A DNA stretch of 64,000 nt from an uncultured Bacteroidota bacterium (lineage in GTDB: Bacteria; Bacteroidota; Bacteroidia; Bacteroidales; P3), in contig CACYSB010000008.1 of NCBI GenBank assembly GCA_902777005.1, positions 1 through 64,000 of the forward strand, given 5' to 3'. Of the stretch, positions 47,233 to 56,049 are shown piece after piece. The notes under the pieces are model-generated. The model was given only the letters and a program-made list of their open reading frames with translations. It was not told the origin of the DNA and did no database searches. Every line of letters starts with the position of its first letter. Positions within the stretch are counted from its first letter, which is position 1. Made by a program: the position numbers and the translations under genes.

Positions 47233-47306
47233 GGCCCCGTAGTTCAGCTGAATAGAACGTCGGATTCCGGTTCCGAAAGTCGTGGGTTTGAATCCCGCCG
47301 GGGTCA
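47233..47306 (+). tRNA. tRNA-Arg (anticodon CCG)
   Basis: The 74 bases fold fully: acceptor GGCCCCG/CGGGGTC, D-stem GTTC/GAAC, anticodon stem TCGGA/TCCGA with loop TTCCGGT (anticodon CCG, reads CGG), T-stem GTGGG/CCCGC with TTTGAAT loop. CCA is not encoded. The CPBP gene begins 8 bases after the discriminator base, so the two are probably on one transcript. Confidence 0.95.
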
Positions 47307-47313
47307 CAAAATT

Positions 47314-48168
47314 ATGAAAAAAAGCACTCACCCTCTTCTTCAGTTGCTTGTCATGCTGGCGATGGCGCTCGGCATGCTTCTTATTGCCAGCACTCCCAGT
47401 GCTGTGCTTGCCATTGCCGGTGTCGACATCACGTCGCGTTCCGCCCTCATGTGGATCGAAACCATCACGCAGATACTCACCTTCCTGGTGCCCGTGGCAC
47501 TGATGACGCTGATCTACTATCGCGGACAGCAGCGCGAATACTACCGGCTGGACTTCAGCGGCCGCAAGTGGTATTACGGACTGGCAGGCGTGGCAGTGAT
47601 GCTGCTTTTCACACCGCTCTACGACTGGCTGACGACTTGGAACGACAGCTGGGAGCTGGGGCGCGTGGGCGAGATGATGCGCCAACTGCAGAATCAGACA
47701 GAGGGCATCATGAACAATATACTCGGCACAACCAGCGTCGGAGGCCTAATGGCCAACCTGGTGGTGGTGGCGCTGCTGCCTGCCGTCTGCGAGGAGGTCT
47801 TCTTCCGCGCCGGCATCCAGAACCTGCTGCAGCGGTGGCTGAAGAGCCACCACGCGGCGATATGGATTACCGCCTTAGTGTTCAGCCTCGCGCACGGCGA
47901 GGTCTTCGCTTTCATGCCGCGCTTCGCCATGGGGGCGGTACTGGGATACCTATATGTATATGGAGGGTCGCTGCTCCCCAACATGCTGGCCCATTTCGTG
48001 AACAACGCCATCGTGGTGGTGCTGTACTGGCTTGTGGCACGCGGTGTGCTTGACATCGACCCGGATGCTCCCCTCAATCTTGGCTGGACCGTCGTGGCGG
48101 TATGCTCGCTGGCAGCCCTCACGCTCTTCTATGCCGTCTTCATGATGGCCAGGAAAAAGGAGGAATAA
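47314..48168 (+). CDS. CPBP (Abi) intramembrane metalloprotease
   Basis: The 284-residue protein has about eight membrane helices. CPBP/Abi motifs are intact: E160-E161-x-x-x-R165 (PAVCEEVFFRAG), FSLAHGE with His194, and HFVNNA with His227 and Asn230. Relatives cleave prenylated or small membrane proteins. The start lies 8 bases after the tRNA-Arg end with no room for a promoter. Confidence 0.85.
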   Translation: MKKSTHPLLQLLVMLAMALGMLLIASTPSAVLAIAGVDITSRSALMWIETITQILTFLVPVALMTLIYYRGQQREYYRLDFSGRKWYYGLAGVAVMLLFTPLYDWLTTWNDSWELGRVGEMMRQLQNQTEGIMNNILGTTSVGGLMANLVVVALLPAVCEEVFFRAGIQNLLQRWLKSHHAAIWITALVFSLAHGEVFAFMPRFAMGAVLGYLYVYGGSLLPNMLAHFVNNAIVVVLYWLVARGVLDIDPDAPLNLGWTVVAVCSLAALTLFYAVFMMARKKEE

Positions 48169-48345
48169 AGAGCTAAAAATTAGCCGATAGGCATCCCGCA
48201 AGGCCATTTTTACCCCCGCAACACGACCGTGGAGAGAAAAATAGACATACCATATACGGTATTGTTAATCAACACTATACAATACCACAAAATGTTAAAA
48301 AGAGAAAAAGTTTAGAAAAAAAGGCTCGGTATTAAAAAAAAGTAG

Positions 48346-48353
48346 TACTTTTG
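48346..48353 (+). promoter_or_regulatory. -7 element of the HU gene
   Basis: TACTTTTG followed by CA, about 55 bases before the ATG at 48410. Confidence 0.7.
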
Positions 48354-48409
48354 CACTCCAATTTGAGTTGAAAACCAAAAAAGTAATAACAAAAAAATCA
48401 TCAAACAAA

Positions 48410-48694
48410 ATGACAAAGGCAGAAATCGTAGCTGAAATAGCTCAGAAAACCGGTATCGAGAAAGTCGCCATCCAGGCCACCGTCGAGGAGTTTATGACCG
48501 TCATCAAAGAGAGCCTTTCCGAGGGCGAGAACGTGTACCTGCGTGGCTTCGGCAGCTTCATCGTGAAGAAACGCGCTGAGAAGACTGGCCGCAACATCAG
48601 CAAGAACACCACCATCATCATCCCGGCTCACAACATCCCCGCTTTCAAGCCCGCCAAGACTTTCATGCAGGATGTGAAAAAGAAAGTGAAATAA
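48410..48694 (+). CDS. HU-family DNA-binding protein
   Basis: The 94-residue HU/IHF-like protein bends and packs DNA. It begins MTKAEIVAEIAQKTG, with GFGSFIVKKRAEKTGRN in the arm region and IIPAHNIPAFKPAK at the tip. The longer frame from 48368 lies within the leader and is rejected. The mS38-like gene follows 18 bases later. Confidence 0.9.
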   Translation: MTKAEIVAEIAQKTGIEKVAIQATVEEFMTVIKESLSEGENVYLRGFGSFIVKKRAEKTGRNISKNTTIIIPAHNIPAFKPAKTFMQDVKKKVK

Positions 48695-48712
48695 CATTAA
48701 AGAGAAGTTACA

Positions 48713-48802
48713 ATGCCTAACGGAAAGAAGCACAAACGCCACAAAATGTCTACGCACAAGCGTAAAAAACGCCTGCGCAAGAACAGACATAAGAAGAAAT
48801 AA
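48713..48802 (+). CDS. AURKAIP1/COX24 (mS38-like) small basic protein
   Basis: This 29-residue protein (MPNGKKHKRHKMSTHKRKKR, then LRKNRHKKK) is almost wholly basic. It matches the tiny AURKAIP1/COX24-domain proteins found across Bacteroidota, related to the mitochondrial ribosomal protein mS38. It is likely ribosome-bound, near the decoding centre by analogy. It lies 18 bases after the HU gene and shares its transcript. Confidence 0.85.
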   Translation: MPNGKKHKRHKMSTHKRKKRLRKNRHKKK

Positions 48803-48844
48803 GCAGTTAGCGGTTAGCCGTTAACAGGTTATTTCTAAGATCCT

Positions 48845-48893
48845 AAAACAAATTACACACCACCTGCCTTCAGGTTGGTATGTAATTTGTTTT
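48845..48893 (+). terminator. terminator after the HU/mS38 operon
   Basis: AAAACAAATTACA (48845-48857) pairs perfectly with TGTAATTTGTTTT (48881-48893), with an extra ACCA/TGGT and CCTG/CAGG in the middle. The right arm ends in TTTTA. Confidence 0.8.
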
Positions 48894-48927
48894 ATGCTAT
48901 AACACATACTAACTGAACTACGACAAT

Positions 48928-50481
48928 TTGGAAAAAGATTTAATAATATCGCGTACCCCGGAGGGAGTGCAGATAGCGCTGCTGGAAGACAAGAAGCTGG
49001 TGGAGCTGCACAAGGAACAGCCCAGCAGCCAGTATGCCGTGGGCGACATCTACTTCGGCAAGGTGCGCAAGATAATGCAGGGCCTCAACGCAGCCTTCAT
49101 CGACGTGGGCGGCGACAAGGAGGGTTTCATGCACTACCTCGACCTGGGGCCTACGTACAACTCGGTGGACAAGTACCTGAAGCTGGCAATGAACGGCGAC
49201 AAAAGTGCCTCGACACTGGCCAACTTCAAGATAGAGCCCATACTGGAGAAGGTAGGCAACTTCGACAACATACTGAAGGTTGGGCAGCCGATACTGGTGC
49301 AGGTCACCAAGGAGCCCATCTCCACCAAGGGGCCCAAGGTGACGGGCGACATAAGCCTCGCTGGCCACTACCTGGTGCTGACGCCTTTCAGCAACAAGAT
49401 ATCGATATCGCAGAAGATCAAAGGCTCGGAGGAGCGCAACCGCCTGCGGCGCCTGATGCAGAGCATTAGGCCGCAGAACTTCGGCGTGATAGTGCGCACT
49501 GTGGCCGAGGGCAAGAGTGTGGCCGAACTGGACGCCGACCTGCGGCAGCTGATGGCCAGCTGGGCCGACATGACCGACAAGCTGAAGCGCGTCACGGCAC
49601 CCTGCAAGGTGCACGCCGAGCTCGACACCACCACGGCACTGCTGCGCGACGTGCTCACCGACGACTTCAACTCCATACAGGTTGACGACGCCGACCTATA
49701 CGCCGAGGTGCGCAAGTTCGTGGCCACGATGACACCCGGCAAAGAGGACATCGTGAAGCAGTACAAGCTGGAGACCCCCATCTTCGAGCAGTTCGGCGTG
49801 CAGCGCGACATACGGCGAGCCTTCGGCCGCATAGTGACCATACGCTCAGGAGTATACCTCTATGTGGAGCATACCGAGGCCATGCACGTCATAGACGTCA
49901 ACAGCGGCAACCACATCAAGGCCGGCAGCGGCCAGGAGGACACGGCGCTGCAGGTGAACATAGAGAGCGGCATAGAGATTGCCCGCCAGCTGCGTCTGCG
50001 CGACATGGGCGGCATAGTGATCATCGACTTCATCGACATGGACAAGGCGGAGAACCGCAAGAAGCTCTTCGATGTGATGACGGAGGCCATGAAGCCCGAC
50101 AAGGCACGCCACACCATACTGCCACTCAGCAAATTCGGCCTGATGCAGATAACGCGCCAGAGGGTGCGCCCCGTGATGGAAGTGGACGTGCAGGAGAAGT
50201 GCCCCATGTGCGGCGGCACAGGCCACATCAAGCAGAGCCTTGTGGTGGTGGACGAGATAGAGTCGAACCTCAAGTACCTGCGCACTTCGCTCAACGAGAG
50301 CCGCTTCACCATCGTCATGCACCCCTACATACACGCTTACCTCACCAAAGGCGGTCTGAAGAGCATGCGCATGAAGTGGATGTGGCGCCACCATGTGAGA
50401 CTCACCATGAAGAGCTCGGAGCAGTACGGCTTGTTTGAGTACCACTTCTTTAACGCCAACGGAGATGAGATTCAACTATAG
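48928..50481 (+). CDS. rng: ribonuclease E/G family protein
   Basis: RNase G/E trims rRNA and begins mRNA decay. The 517-residue protein starts with a TTG codon (48928), as is common for this gene in Bacteroidota. It has the S1-like region (VGDIYFGKVRKIMQGLNAAFIDVG), catalytic Asp323 (VIDVNSG) and Asp367/Asp370 (IIDFIDM), and the zinc-link CPMCGGTG. It overlaps the lysozyme start by 17 bases. Confidence 0.9.
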   Translation: MEKDLIISRTPEGVQIALLEDKKLVELHKEQPSSQYAVGDIYFGKVRKIMQGLNAAFIDVGGDKEGFMHYLDLGPTYNSVDKYLKLAMNGDKSASTLANFKIEPILEKVGNFDNILKVGQPILVQVTKEPISTKGPKVTGDISLAGHYLVLTPFSNKISISQKIKGSEERNRLRRLMQSIRPQNFGVIVRTVAEGKSVAELDADLRQLMASWADMTDKLKRVTAPCKVHAELDTTTALLRDVLTDDFNSIQVDDADLYAEVRKFVATMTPGKEDIVKQYKLETPIFEQFGVQRDIRRAFGRIVTIRSGVYLYVEHTEAMHVIDVNSGNHIKAGSGQEDTALQVNIESGIEIARQLRLRDMGGIVIIDFIDMDKAENRKKLFDVMTEAMKPDKARHTILPLSKFGLMQITRQRVRPVMEVDVQEKCPMCGGTGHIKQSLVVVDEIESNLKYLRTSLNESRFTIVMHPYIHAYLTKGGLKSMRMKWMWRHHVRLTMKSSEQYGLFEYHFFNANGDEIQL

Positions 50482-51160
50482 GCTTCTGCTGCTGATACTG
50501 TGCCTGTGCGCCTGGGGTGTCCAGGCCCAGATACGCACACGTGGCATCGATGTATCGAAGTTCCAAGGCAACATCAACTGGACAAAGGTGGCCAAGGACT
50601 CGACGATACAGTTCGTATATGTGCGGGCCACCGAGGGCACCTCGATACAGGATGCCTACTACAAGACCAACATCAGCAAGGCCAAGAAAGCAGGCCTGCT
50701 GGTGGGCAGCTACCACGTGTACAGCAGCAAGACAACGGCCTACCAGCAGATGGCCAACATGCGCAAGCTGATAAAGAAGAAGGAGCAAGACTTGGCGCCG
50801 GTGCTCGACATCGAAGGGCATCACTCGGGGAGACTGTACATGCAACGTGTGGACAAACTGCTGGAACTCATGGAGCAGGAATACGGTGTGAAGCCCGTGA
50901 TATACACTAGCGAGAAGGTGTACAAGGTGCACTTCAGCGGCAAGAAATACGCCAAGTACCACATCTTCATTGCCAACTACCGTGGCTATCCCACCACACG
51001 CTTCACGCTGTGGCAATACACCGAGACCGGCCGCTGTCCAGGCATCAGCGGCAACGTGGATTTCATACGCATACATCGCAACCACAGCCTGAGCGACATC
51101 AAGATGCCCAAGCCGAAGCCCAAGCCAAAAGTGGAGGACACGACGGCGAAAGGTAAATAA
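50465..51160 (+). CDS. GH25 family lysozyme
   Basis: GH25 enzymes cut the N-acetylmuramyl bond of peptidoglycan. The 231-residue protein has a signal (MRFNYRLLLLILCLCAWGVQAQ), the strand GIDVSKFQG (Asp29) and catalytic D115-I-E117 (PVLDIEGHH). It ends with a Pro/Lys-rich tail (PKPKPKPK). ATG 50465 gives the signal peptide; the upstream ATG at 50435 does not. It probably acts in wall turnover. Confidence 0.85.
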   Translation: MRFNYRLLLLILCLCAWGVQAQIRTRGIDVSKFQGNINWTKVAKDSTIQFVYVRATEGTSIQDAYYKTNISKAKKAGLLVGSYHVYSSKTTAYQQMANMRKLIKKKEQDLAPVLDIEGHHSGRLYMQRVDKLLELMEQEYGVKPVIYTSEKVYKVHFSGKKYAKYHIFIANYRGYPTTRFTLWQYTETGRCPGISGNVDFIRIHRNHSLSDIKMPKPKPKPKVEDTTAKGK

Positions 51161-51186
51161 TTTTTCGGAGTATCAAAATTATTTAT

Positions 51187-51220
51187 TATATTTGCACACG
51201 CGCACTATATTGCGCGTGTG
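51187..51220 (+). promoter_or_regulatory. pigment-cluster promoter with operator-like hairpin
   Basis: -7 box TATATTTG lies at 51187-51194. Immediately after it CACACGCGCA (51195-51204) is a perfect 10-base inverted repeat of TGCGCGTGTG (51211-51220) around CTATAT, covering the expected start of transcription. It could be an operator or an RNA hairpin in the leader. Confidence 0.6.
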
Positions 51221-51247
51221 TATTATTTTACTGTAATATAAAAAGAT

Positions 51248-52756
51248 ATGAAAACCGTCAGTTACGGTGACATCGAGAAAATACTCTTTGGCGGAGCCGA
51301 GATGCGCATCAGCGACAACGACCTGCGCGACGTGGAGGCCTGCCACGAGTTCCTGAAAAGCTTTGCTTCCGAGAAAGTCATATACGGCATAAACACCGGC
51401 TTCGGCCCCATGGCACAATGGCGCGTAGATGACCGCTACTTGAGCGACCTGCAGTACAACATCATCCGCAGCCACTCGACGGGCGCTGGCGAACCGCTGG
51501 ACGACCTGTATGTGAAAGCCGCCATGATAGCACGTACCACCAACCTGCTGCAGGCCCGCAGCGGCGTGCACCCCAGCGTGGTGATGCTGCTCAAGGAGTT
51601 CATCAACCGCGGCATCTACCCCTACATACCGCAGCACGGATCAGTGGGTGCCAGCGGCGACCTGGTGCAGCTGGCGCACATAGCGCTGACGCTCATCGGC
51701 GAGGGCAAGGTGCATTACAAAGGCGAATGGCGTGCAAGCGCAGAGGTGATGAAAGAATGCGGACTGGAGCCGCTTAAGATATACATCCGAGAAGGACTCA
51801 GCATCACCAACGGCACGTCAGTGATGACGGGCATCTCGGCCGTGAACCAGCACTATGCTGAGCGACTGCTGGAGTTGAGCCTGCTGGCGGCGGTGTGGAT
51901 GAACGAGGTGGCAGCAAGCTATGACGACTGGATGGCCGAGGAGCTCAACGGCGTGCGCCGTCAACGCGGACAGCAGTACGCCGCCCGCCGTATGCGCGAA
52001 CTGGCCGAGGGCAGCCAATGCCTCACAAAACGCGAGCACCACCTGTACAGCGAGGAGCAGAAAGGCAAGAGCTACTTTGAGCACAAGGTGCAGGCCTACT
52101 ACTCGCTGCGCTGCACGCCCCAGATACTAGGGCCGGTGTACGACACGCTGATGAACAGCCGCGAGGTGCTGGAGAACGAGTTCAACTCGGCCTGCGACAA
52201 CCCCATTGTGGACCCCGTGAGCAAGAACGTCTACCACGGCGGCAACTTCCACGGTGACTATATCTCGCTGGAGGCCGACAAGGTGAAGATAGCCGTCACA
52301 CGACTGGCGCAGACAGCGGAGCGGCAGATGAACTACCTGTTCCACGACCGCATCAACGGCATACTGCCGCCGTTCCTCAATATGGGAACCCTGGGGTTGA
52401 ACTACGGTATGCAGGCCTGCCAGTTTACGGCCACGAGCACCACTGCCGAGTGCCAGACCCTGTCGATGCCCAACTATGTGCACACCATACCCAACAACAA
52501 CGACAACCAGGATATAGTGAGCATGGGCACCAACAGCGCGCTGCTCTGCAAGCGGGTTATAGACAACGCCTATCAGGTGATGGCCATTCACATGATTGCC
52601 CTTCGCCAAGCCACGGACATACTGAAGAAGGCCGACAAGCTGGCTCCCGCCACACGGGCCATGTACGACAAGGTGAACGCCATAGTGCCGGCCTTCGTCG
52701 ACGACACGCCGTTCTACGAGGAAATAGCCAACGTTGAACAAATGCTGAGAGGATAA
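51248..52756 (+). CDS. aromatic amino acid ammonia-lyase, FjTAL-like
   Basis: The 502-residue enzyme removes ammonia from tyrosine (or histidine) to give a trans-cinnamate. The MIO cofactor forms from A135-S136-G137 (GSVGASGDLVQLAH). It is close to the Flavobacterium tyrosine ammonia-lyase: VIYGINTGFGPMAQWR, LQYNIIRSHSTGAG, EFNSA.DNPI, VYHGGNFHGDYISLE and YVHTIPNNNDNQDIVSMGTNSA. The Ser75-His76 pair occurs in both HAL and FjTAL, so tyrosine preference rests on overall similarity and context. It is the first gene of the aryl-polyene-type cluster. p-coumarate would be the polyene starter. Confidence 0.85.
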   Translation: MKTVSYGDIEKILFGGAEMRISDNDLRDVEACHEFLKSFASEKVIYGINTGFGPMAQWRVDDRYLSDLQYNIIRSHSTGAGEPLDDLYVKAAMIARTTNLLQARSGVHPSVVMLLKEFINRGIYPYIPQHGSVGASGDLVQLAHIALTLIGEGKVHYKGEWRASAEVMKECGLEPLKIYIREGLSITNGTSVMTGISAVNQHYAERLLELSLLAAVWMNEVAASYDDWMAEELNGVRRQRGQQYAARRMRELAEGSQCLTKREHHLYSEEQKGKSYFEHKVQAYYSLRCTPQILGPVYDTLMNSREVLENEFNSACDNPIVDPVSKNVYHGGNFHGDYISLEADKVKIAVTRLAQTAERQMNYLFHDRINGILPPFLNMGTLGLNYGMQACQFTATSTTAECQTLSMPNYVHTIPNNNDNQDIVSMGTNSALLCKRVIDNAYQVMAIHMIALRQATDILKKADKLAPATRAMYDKVNAIVPAFVDDTPFYEEIANVEQMLRG

Positions 52757-53484
52757 TGGAGTACGCTTTGATAACAGGAGCATCGCGCGGCATCGGGAAG
52801 GCCGTAGCAGAGAAGCTGGCGGCCGTTGGGATGCCGGTAATCATAAACTACAAAAGCAACACCGCAGCGGCCGAAGAGACGAAAGCGGCCATTGAAGCGG
52901 CCGGTGGAATGGCCGAGCTGCTGCCTTTTGACACTGCCAACCCGAAAGCCATTGAGGCCGCCATGGAGCAGTGGGAGGCACAGCATCAGGACGACTACAT
53001 ATCGGTGCTGGTTAACAATGCCGGCATACGGCAGGACAACATCATGGTCTTCATGACCGACGAACAGTGGCACTCGGTGCTCGATACTACCCTCAACGGC
53101 TTCTTCTACCTGACGCGCCGCGTGGTGAAGGGCATGATGACGCACCGCTATGGGCGCATCGTCAACGTAGTGTCGCTAAGCGGCATCAAAGGGATGCCCG
53201 GTCAGACCAACTACAGTGCCGCCAAAGCGGCGGTGATAGGTGCCACCAAAGCACTGGCGCAGGAAGTAGCGCCGAGGAAGGTAACGGTGAACGCCGTAGC
53301 GCCGGGCTTCGTGGCCACGGATATGACCAAAGACCTTGATGAAGGCGAGCTGAAGAAGCTGATACCGGCAGGCCGTTTCGGGAAACCTGAGGAGGTGGCC
53401 GCACTGGTAGGCTTCCTTGCCTCGAAAGAAGCCTCATATATCACCGGCGAGGTGGTGAACATTAACGGAGGGCTGTACACATGA
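52756..53484 (+). CDS. fabG: 3-oxoacyl-ACP reductase FabG-like
   Basis: This SDR reduces the keto group after each condensation of the polyene chain. The 242-residue protein has TGASRGIG at the N-terminus, NNAG(I)RQDN, VVSLSG with the catalytic Ser, and YSAAKAA with Tyr-Lys, plus AVAPGFVATDM and a C-terminal GEVVNINGGLYT. The start shares one base with the lyase stop and its end overlaps the ketosynthase start by 4 bases. Confidence 0.9.
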   Translation: MEYALITGASRGIGKAVAEKLAAVGMPVIINYKSNTAAAEETKAAIEAAGGMAELLPFDTANPKAIEAAMEQWEAQHQDDYISVLVNNAGIRQDNIMVFMTDEQWHSVLDTTLNGFFYLTRRVVKGMMTHRYGRIVNVVSLSGIKGMPGQTNYSAAKAAVIGATKALAQEVAPRKVTVNAVAPGFVATDMTKDLDEGELKKLIPAGRFGKPEEVAALVGFLASKEASYITGEVVNINGGLYT

Positions 53485-54698
53485 GAAGAGTTGTAGTAAC
53501 AGGAATAGGCATTTGGTCGTGTCTCGGAAAGAATGTTGACGAGGTACGCCAGTCGCTATATGAAGGCCGCAGTGGCATCGGGGTGGAACCCGAGCGCAAG
53601 GACTACGGCTACCAGTCGACGCTGACGGGCATCGTGCAAAAACCCGTGCTGAAAGGCCTGCTCGACCGCCGCATGCGTGCCGGCATGAGCGAAGAGGCTG
53701 AATATGCATTCATGGCCGCCCGCGAGGCATTCCAGATGGCGGGTGTGGACGACGACTACCTGATGGCAAACGAGGTTGGTGTGCTGATGGGCAACGACTC
53801 ATCGGCCAAGGCCGTCGTGGAGAGCCACACGCTGATGCTCGAGAAGCGCGACTCGGCCCTGCTGGGCAGTGGTTGGATATTCCAGAGCATGAACTCAACG
53901 GTGAACATGAACCTCAGCACCATTTTCCACCTGAGGGGCATAAACTTCAGTGTTAGCGCGGCATGTGCCAGCGGCAGCCACTCGATAGGCCTCGGTGCCA
54001 TGTTCATCCGGCAGGGCCTGCAAGACATGGTGCTTTGCGGCGGCGCACAGGAGACAAACCTCTACAGCATGGCATCGTTCGACGCGCTGGGTGCTTTCAG
54101 CAAGCGCATGGACGAGCCCACAAAGGCTTCGCGCCCCTTCGACCGCGACCGCGACGGGCTGGTGCCCAGTGGCGGTGCGGCGGCGATGGTGCTCGAGGAC
54201 TATGAACACGCCGTAAAACGCGGGGCCAACATACTGGCCGAAGTCTGTGGTTACGGCTTCAGCAGCAATGGCGGCGGAATATCGCAGGCCAGCGATGACG
54301 GCAGCGCATTGGCCATGCACCGTGCACTGCAGGACGCAGGCCTGACGGCGGACGACATAGACTACGTGAACGCACACGCCACCAGTACGCCCCAGGGCGA
54401 CCTCTACGAGGCCAAGGCCCTCGGACGCCTCTTCGAGGGGCACCGCGCCTGGATAAGCTCGACCAAGAGTATGACGGGTCACGAGTGCTGGATGGCCGGC
54501 GCCAGCGAGGCCGTATACAGCCTGTTGATGATGCACGGCAGCTTTGTGGCCCCTAACATTAACTTCGAGAACCCCGACGAGGCCAGCGCCCATCTGAAGC
54601 TGGCCACCAAGACCATAGAGACACATGTGGACACCGTGCTGAGCAACAGCTTCGGCTTCGGCGGCACCAACTCGGCATTGATATTGAAAAAGATTTGA
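53481..54698 (+). CDS. beta-ketoacyl-ACP synthase, FabB-type
   Basis: The 405-residue ketosynthase has an intact Cys162-His299-His334 triad (SAACASGSHS, NAHATSTPQGD, SMTGHECWMAGASE). FabB-like features include NSTVNMNLSTIF. It would elongate the acyl chain with malonyl-ACP. It overlaps fabG by 4 bases. It may act in starter extension or in polyene chain growth; which one cannot be told. Confidence 0.88.
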   Translation: MRRVVVTGIGIWSCLGKNVDEVRQSLYEGRSGIGVEPERKDYGYQSTLTGIVQKPVLKGLLDRRMRAGMSEEAEYAFMAAREAFQMAGVDDDYLMANEVGVLMGNDSSAKAVVESHTLMLEKRDSALLGSGWIFQSMNSTVNMNLSTIFHLRGINFSVSAACASGSHSIGLGAMFIRQGLQDMVLCGGAQETNLYSMASFDALGAFSKRMDEPTKASRPFDRDRDGLVPSGGAAAMVLEDYEHAVKRGANILAEVCGYGFSSNGGGISQASDDGSALAMHRALQDAGLTADDIDYVNAHATSTPQGDLYEAKALGRLFEGHRAWISSTKSMTGHECWMAGASEAVYSLLMMHGSFVAPNINFENPDEASAHLKLATKTIETHVDTVLSNSFGFGGTNSALILKKI

Positions 54699-54699
54699 T

Positions 54700-55797
54700 A
54701 TGTACCTTAACCCGAAACTGAAAGAAGCCTACAGCAAAGAGCACCTAAGCGCAAGAGAGGCGCAGGAGAAGGCGGAATGGATTGCATGGGGACCAATAGT
54801 GTTCCAGGTGAGCCGCCTGATGAAGAAGTTCGGCATACTGGAGATGCTGCGCAACAGCGACAACGGCATGACCGAGGCCGAGGTGGCCGAAGCCGCCGGC
54901 CTGAGCCGCTACGCAGCCAAGGTGATGCTCGAGGCCAGCCTCTGCATAGGCACCGTTCTTATTGACCCTGACACCAACCGATACACGCTGAGCAAGACAG
55001 GCTGGTGCTTTATCACCGACCCTGCCACTAACGTAAACATAGACTTCAACCACGACGTGAACTACGAAGGGTGGTTCCACCTAGAGGAGAGCCTCAAAGA
55101 AGGGCGCCCCGCAGGTCTGGAACACTTCGGCCCGTGGCCAACGGTGTATGAAGGCCTGTCGCAGCTGCCGCCTCAGGTGCAGAAGAGCTGGTTCGGTTTT
55201 GACCACTTCTACAGCGACAGCTCGTTCAAGCAGGCGCTGGATATAGTGTTTGCAGCAAAGCCGAAGACGCTGCTCGACGTAGGCGGCAACACAGGCCGCT
55301 GGGCGCTGCAGTGTGTGGGGCACGACAAGGAGGTGAATGTCACCATCGTTGACCTGCCGCAACAGCTGGAGATGATGCGACGCGACACCAAGGGCAAACC
55401 CGGCGCCGAGCGCATCAGCGGCTACGGCATGAACCTGCTCGACGACAAACAAGCATTCCCGACGGACAAGCACTACGACGCCATCTGGATGAGCCAGTTC
55501 CTCGACTGCTTTGGCGAGGAAGAGATTGTGAGCATCGTGAGCCGTGCTGCGAAGATAATGGATGCCGACAGCCGCCTCTACATCATGGAGACCTTCTGGG
55601 ACCGTCAGCGTTTCGAGCCTGCGGCCTTCTGCCTCACTATGACGAGTCTGTACTTCACCGCCATTGCCAACGGCAACAGCAAGATGTACCACAGCGAGGA
55701 TATGGAGCGACTGGTGAACAAAGCCGGCCTCGTGGTAGAGACCATCCACGACAACTTGGGACAGGGACACAGCATAATGGTTTGCAAAACAAAATAA
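54700..55797 (+). CDS. SAM-dependent methyltransferase, O-methyltransferase-like
   Basis: The 365-residue protein has an N-terminal helical/winged-helix dimerisation part (about 30-110: FGILEMLRNSDNGMTEAEVA) and a SAM domain with motif I DVGGNTGRWA (193-202). This layout is that of plant-type and bacterial aryl O-methyltransferases. It could methylate the aryl head group of the pigment, as known for aryl polyenes. It starts 1 base after the ketosynthase stop. Confidence 0.8.
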   Translation: MYLNPKLKEAYSKEHLSAREAQEKAEWIAWGPIVFQVSRLMKKFGILEMLRNSDNGMTEAEVAEAAGLSRYAAKVMLEASLCIGTVLIDPDTNRYTLSKTGWCFITDPATNVNIDFNHDVNYEGWFHLEESLKEGRPAGLEHFGPWPTVYEGLSQLPPQVQKSWFGFDHFYSDSSFKQALDIVFAAKPKTLLDVGGNTGRWALQCVGHDKEVNVTIVDLPQQLEMMRRDTKGKPGAERISGYGMNLLDDKQAFPTDKHYDAIWMSQFLDCFGEEEIVSIVSRAAKIMDADSRLYIMETFWDRQRFEPAAFCLTMTSLYFTAIANGNSKMYHSEDMERLVNKAGLVVETIHDNLGQGHSIMVCKTK

Positions 55798-55806
55798 CAC
55801 AACAAT

Positions 55807-56049
55807 ATGACCAGACAAGAAATTGAAGAGAAAATAAAGGACTTCCTTGTGGAAGAACTGGAATTTGATGCCGAAAAGATTAAGCCAGAGGCTCGCTTGA
55901 AAGAGGACATTGGAGTTGACAGCCTAGACTTCGTTGACATCGTGGTGATTGTGGAGAAAACCTTCGGCTTCAAGATTGTGGCCGAAGACATGAAGACCAT
56001 AAAGACCTACGGTCAATTTTGCGATTACATCGAGAGCAAGATAAAATAA
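55807..56049 (+). CDS. acyl carrier protein 1
   Basis: The 80-residue ACP has the phosphopantetheine serine Ser39 in VDSLDFVD, with acidic helices on both sides. It is followed with no gap by the acyltransferase gene. It carries growing intermediates of the pathway. Confidence 0.9.
   Translation: MTRQEIEEKIKDFLVEELEFDAEKIKPEARLKEDIGVDSLDFVDIVVIVEKTFGFKIVAEDMKTIKTYGQFCDYIESKIK

Noticed and set aside
51248..52756. histidine ammonia-lyase of the hut pathway
   Set aside because: No hutU, hutI or ftcD is near; the sequence follows the Flavobacterium tyrosine enzyme and the gene heads a pigment cluster.
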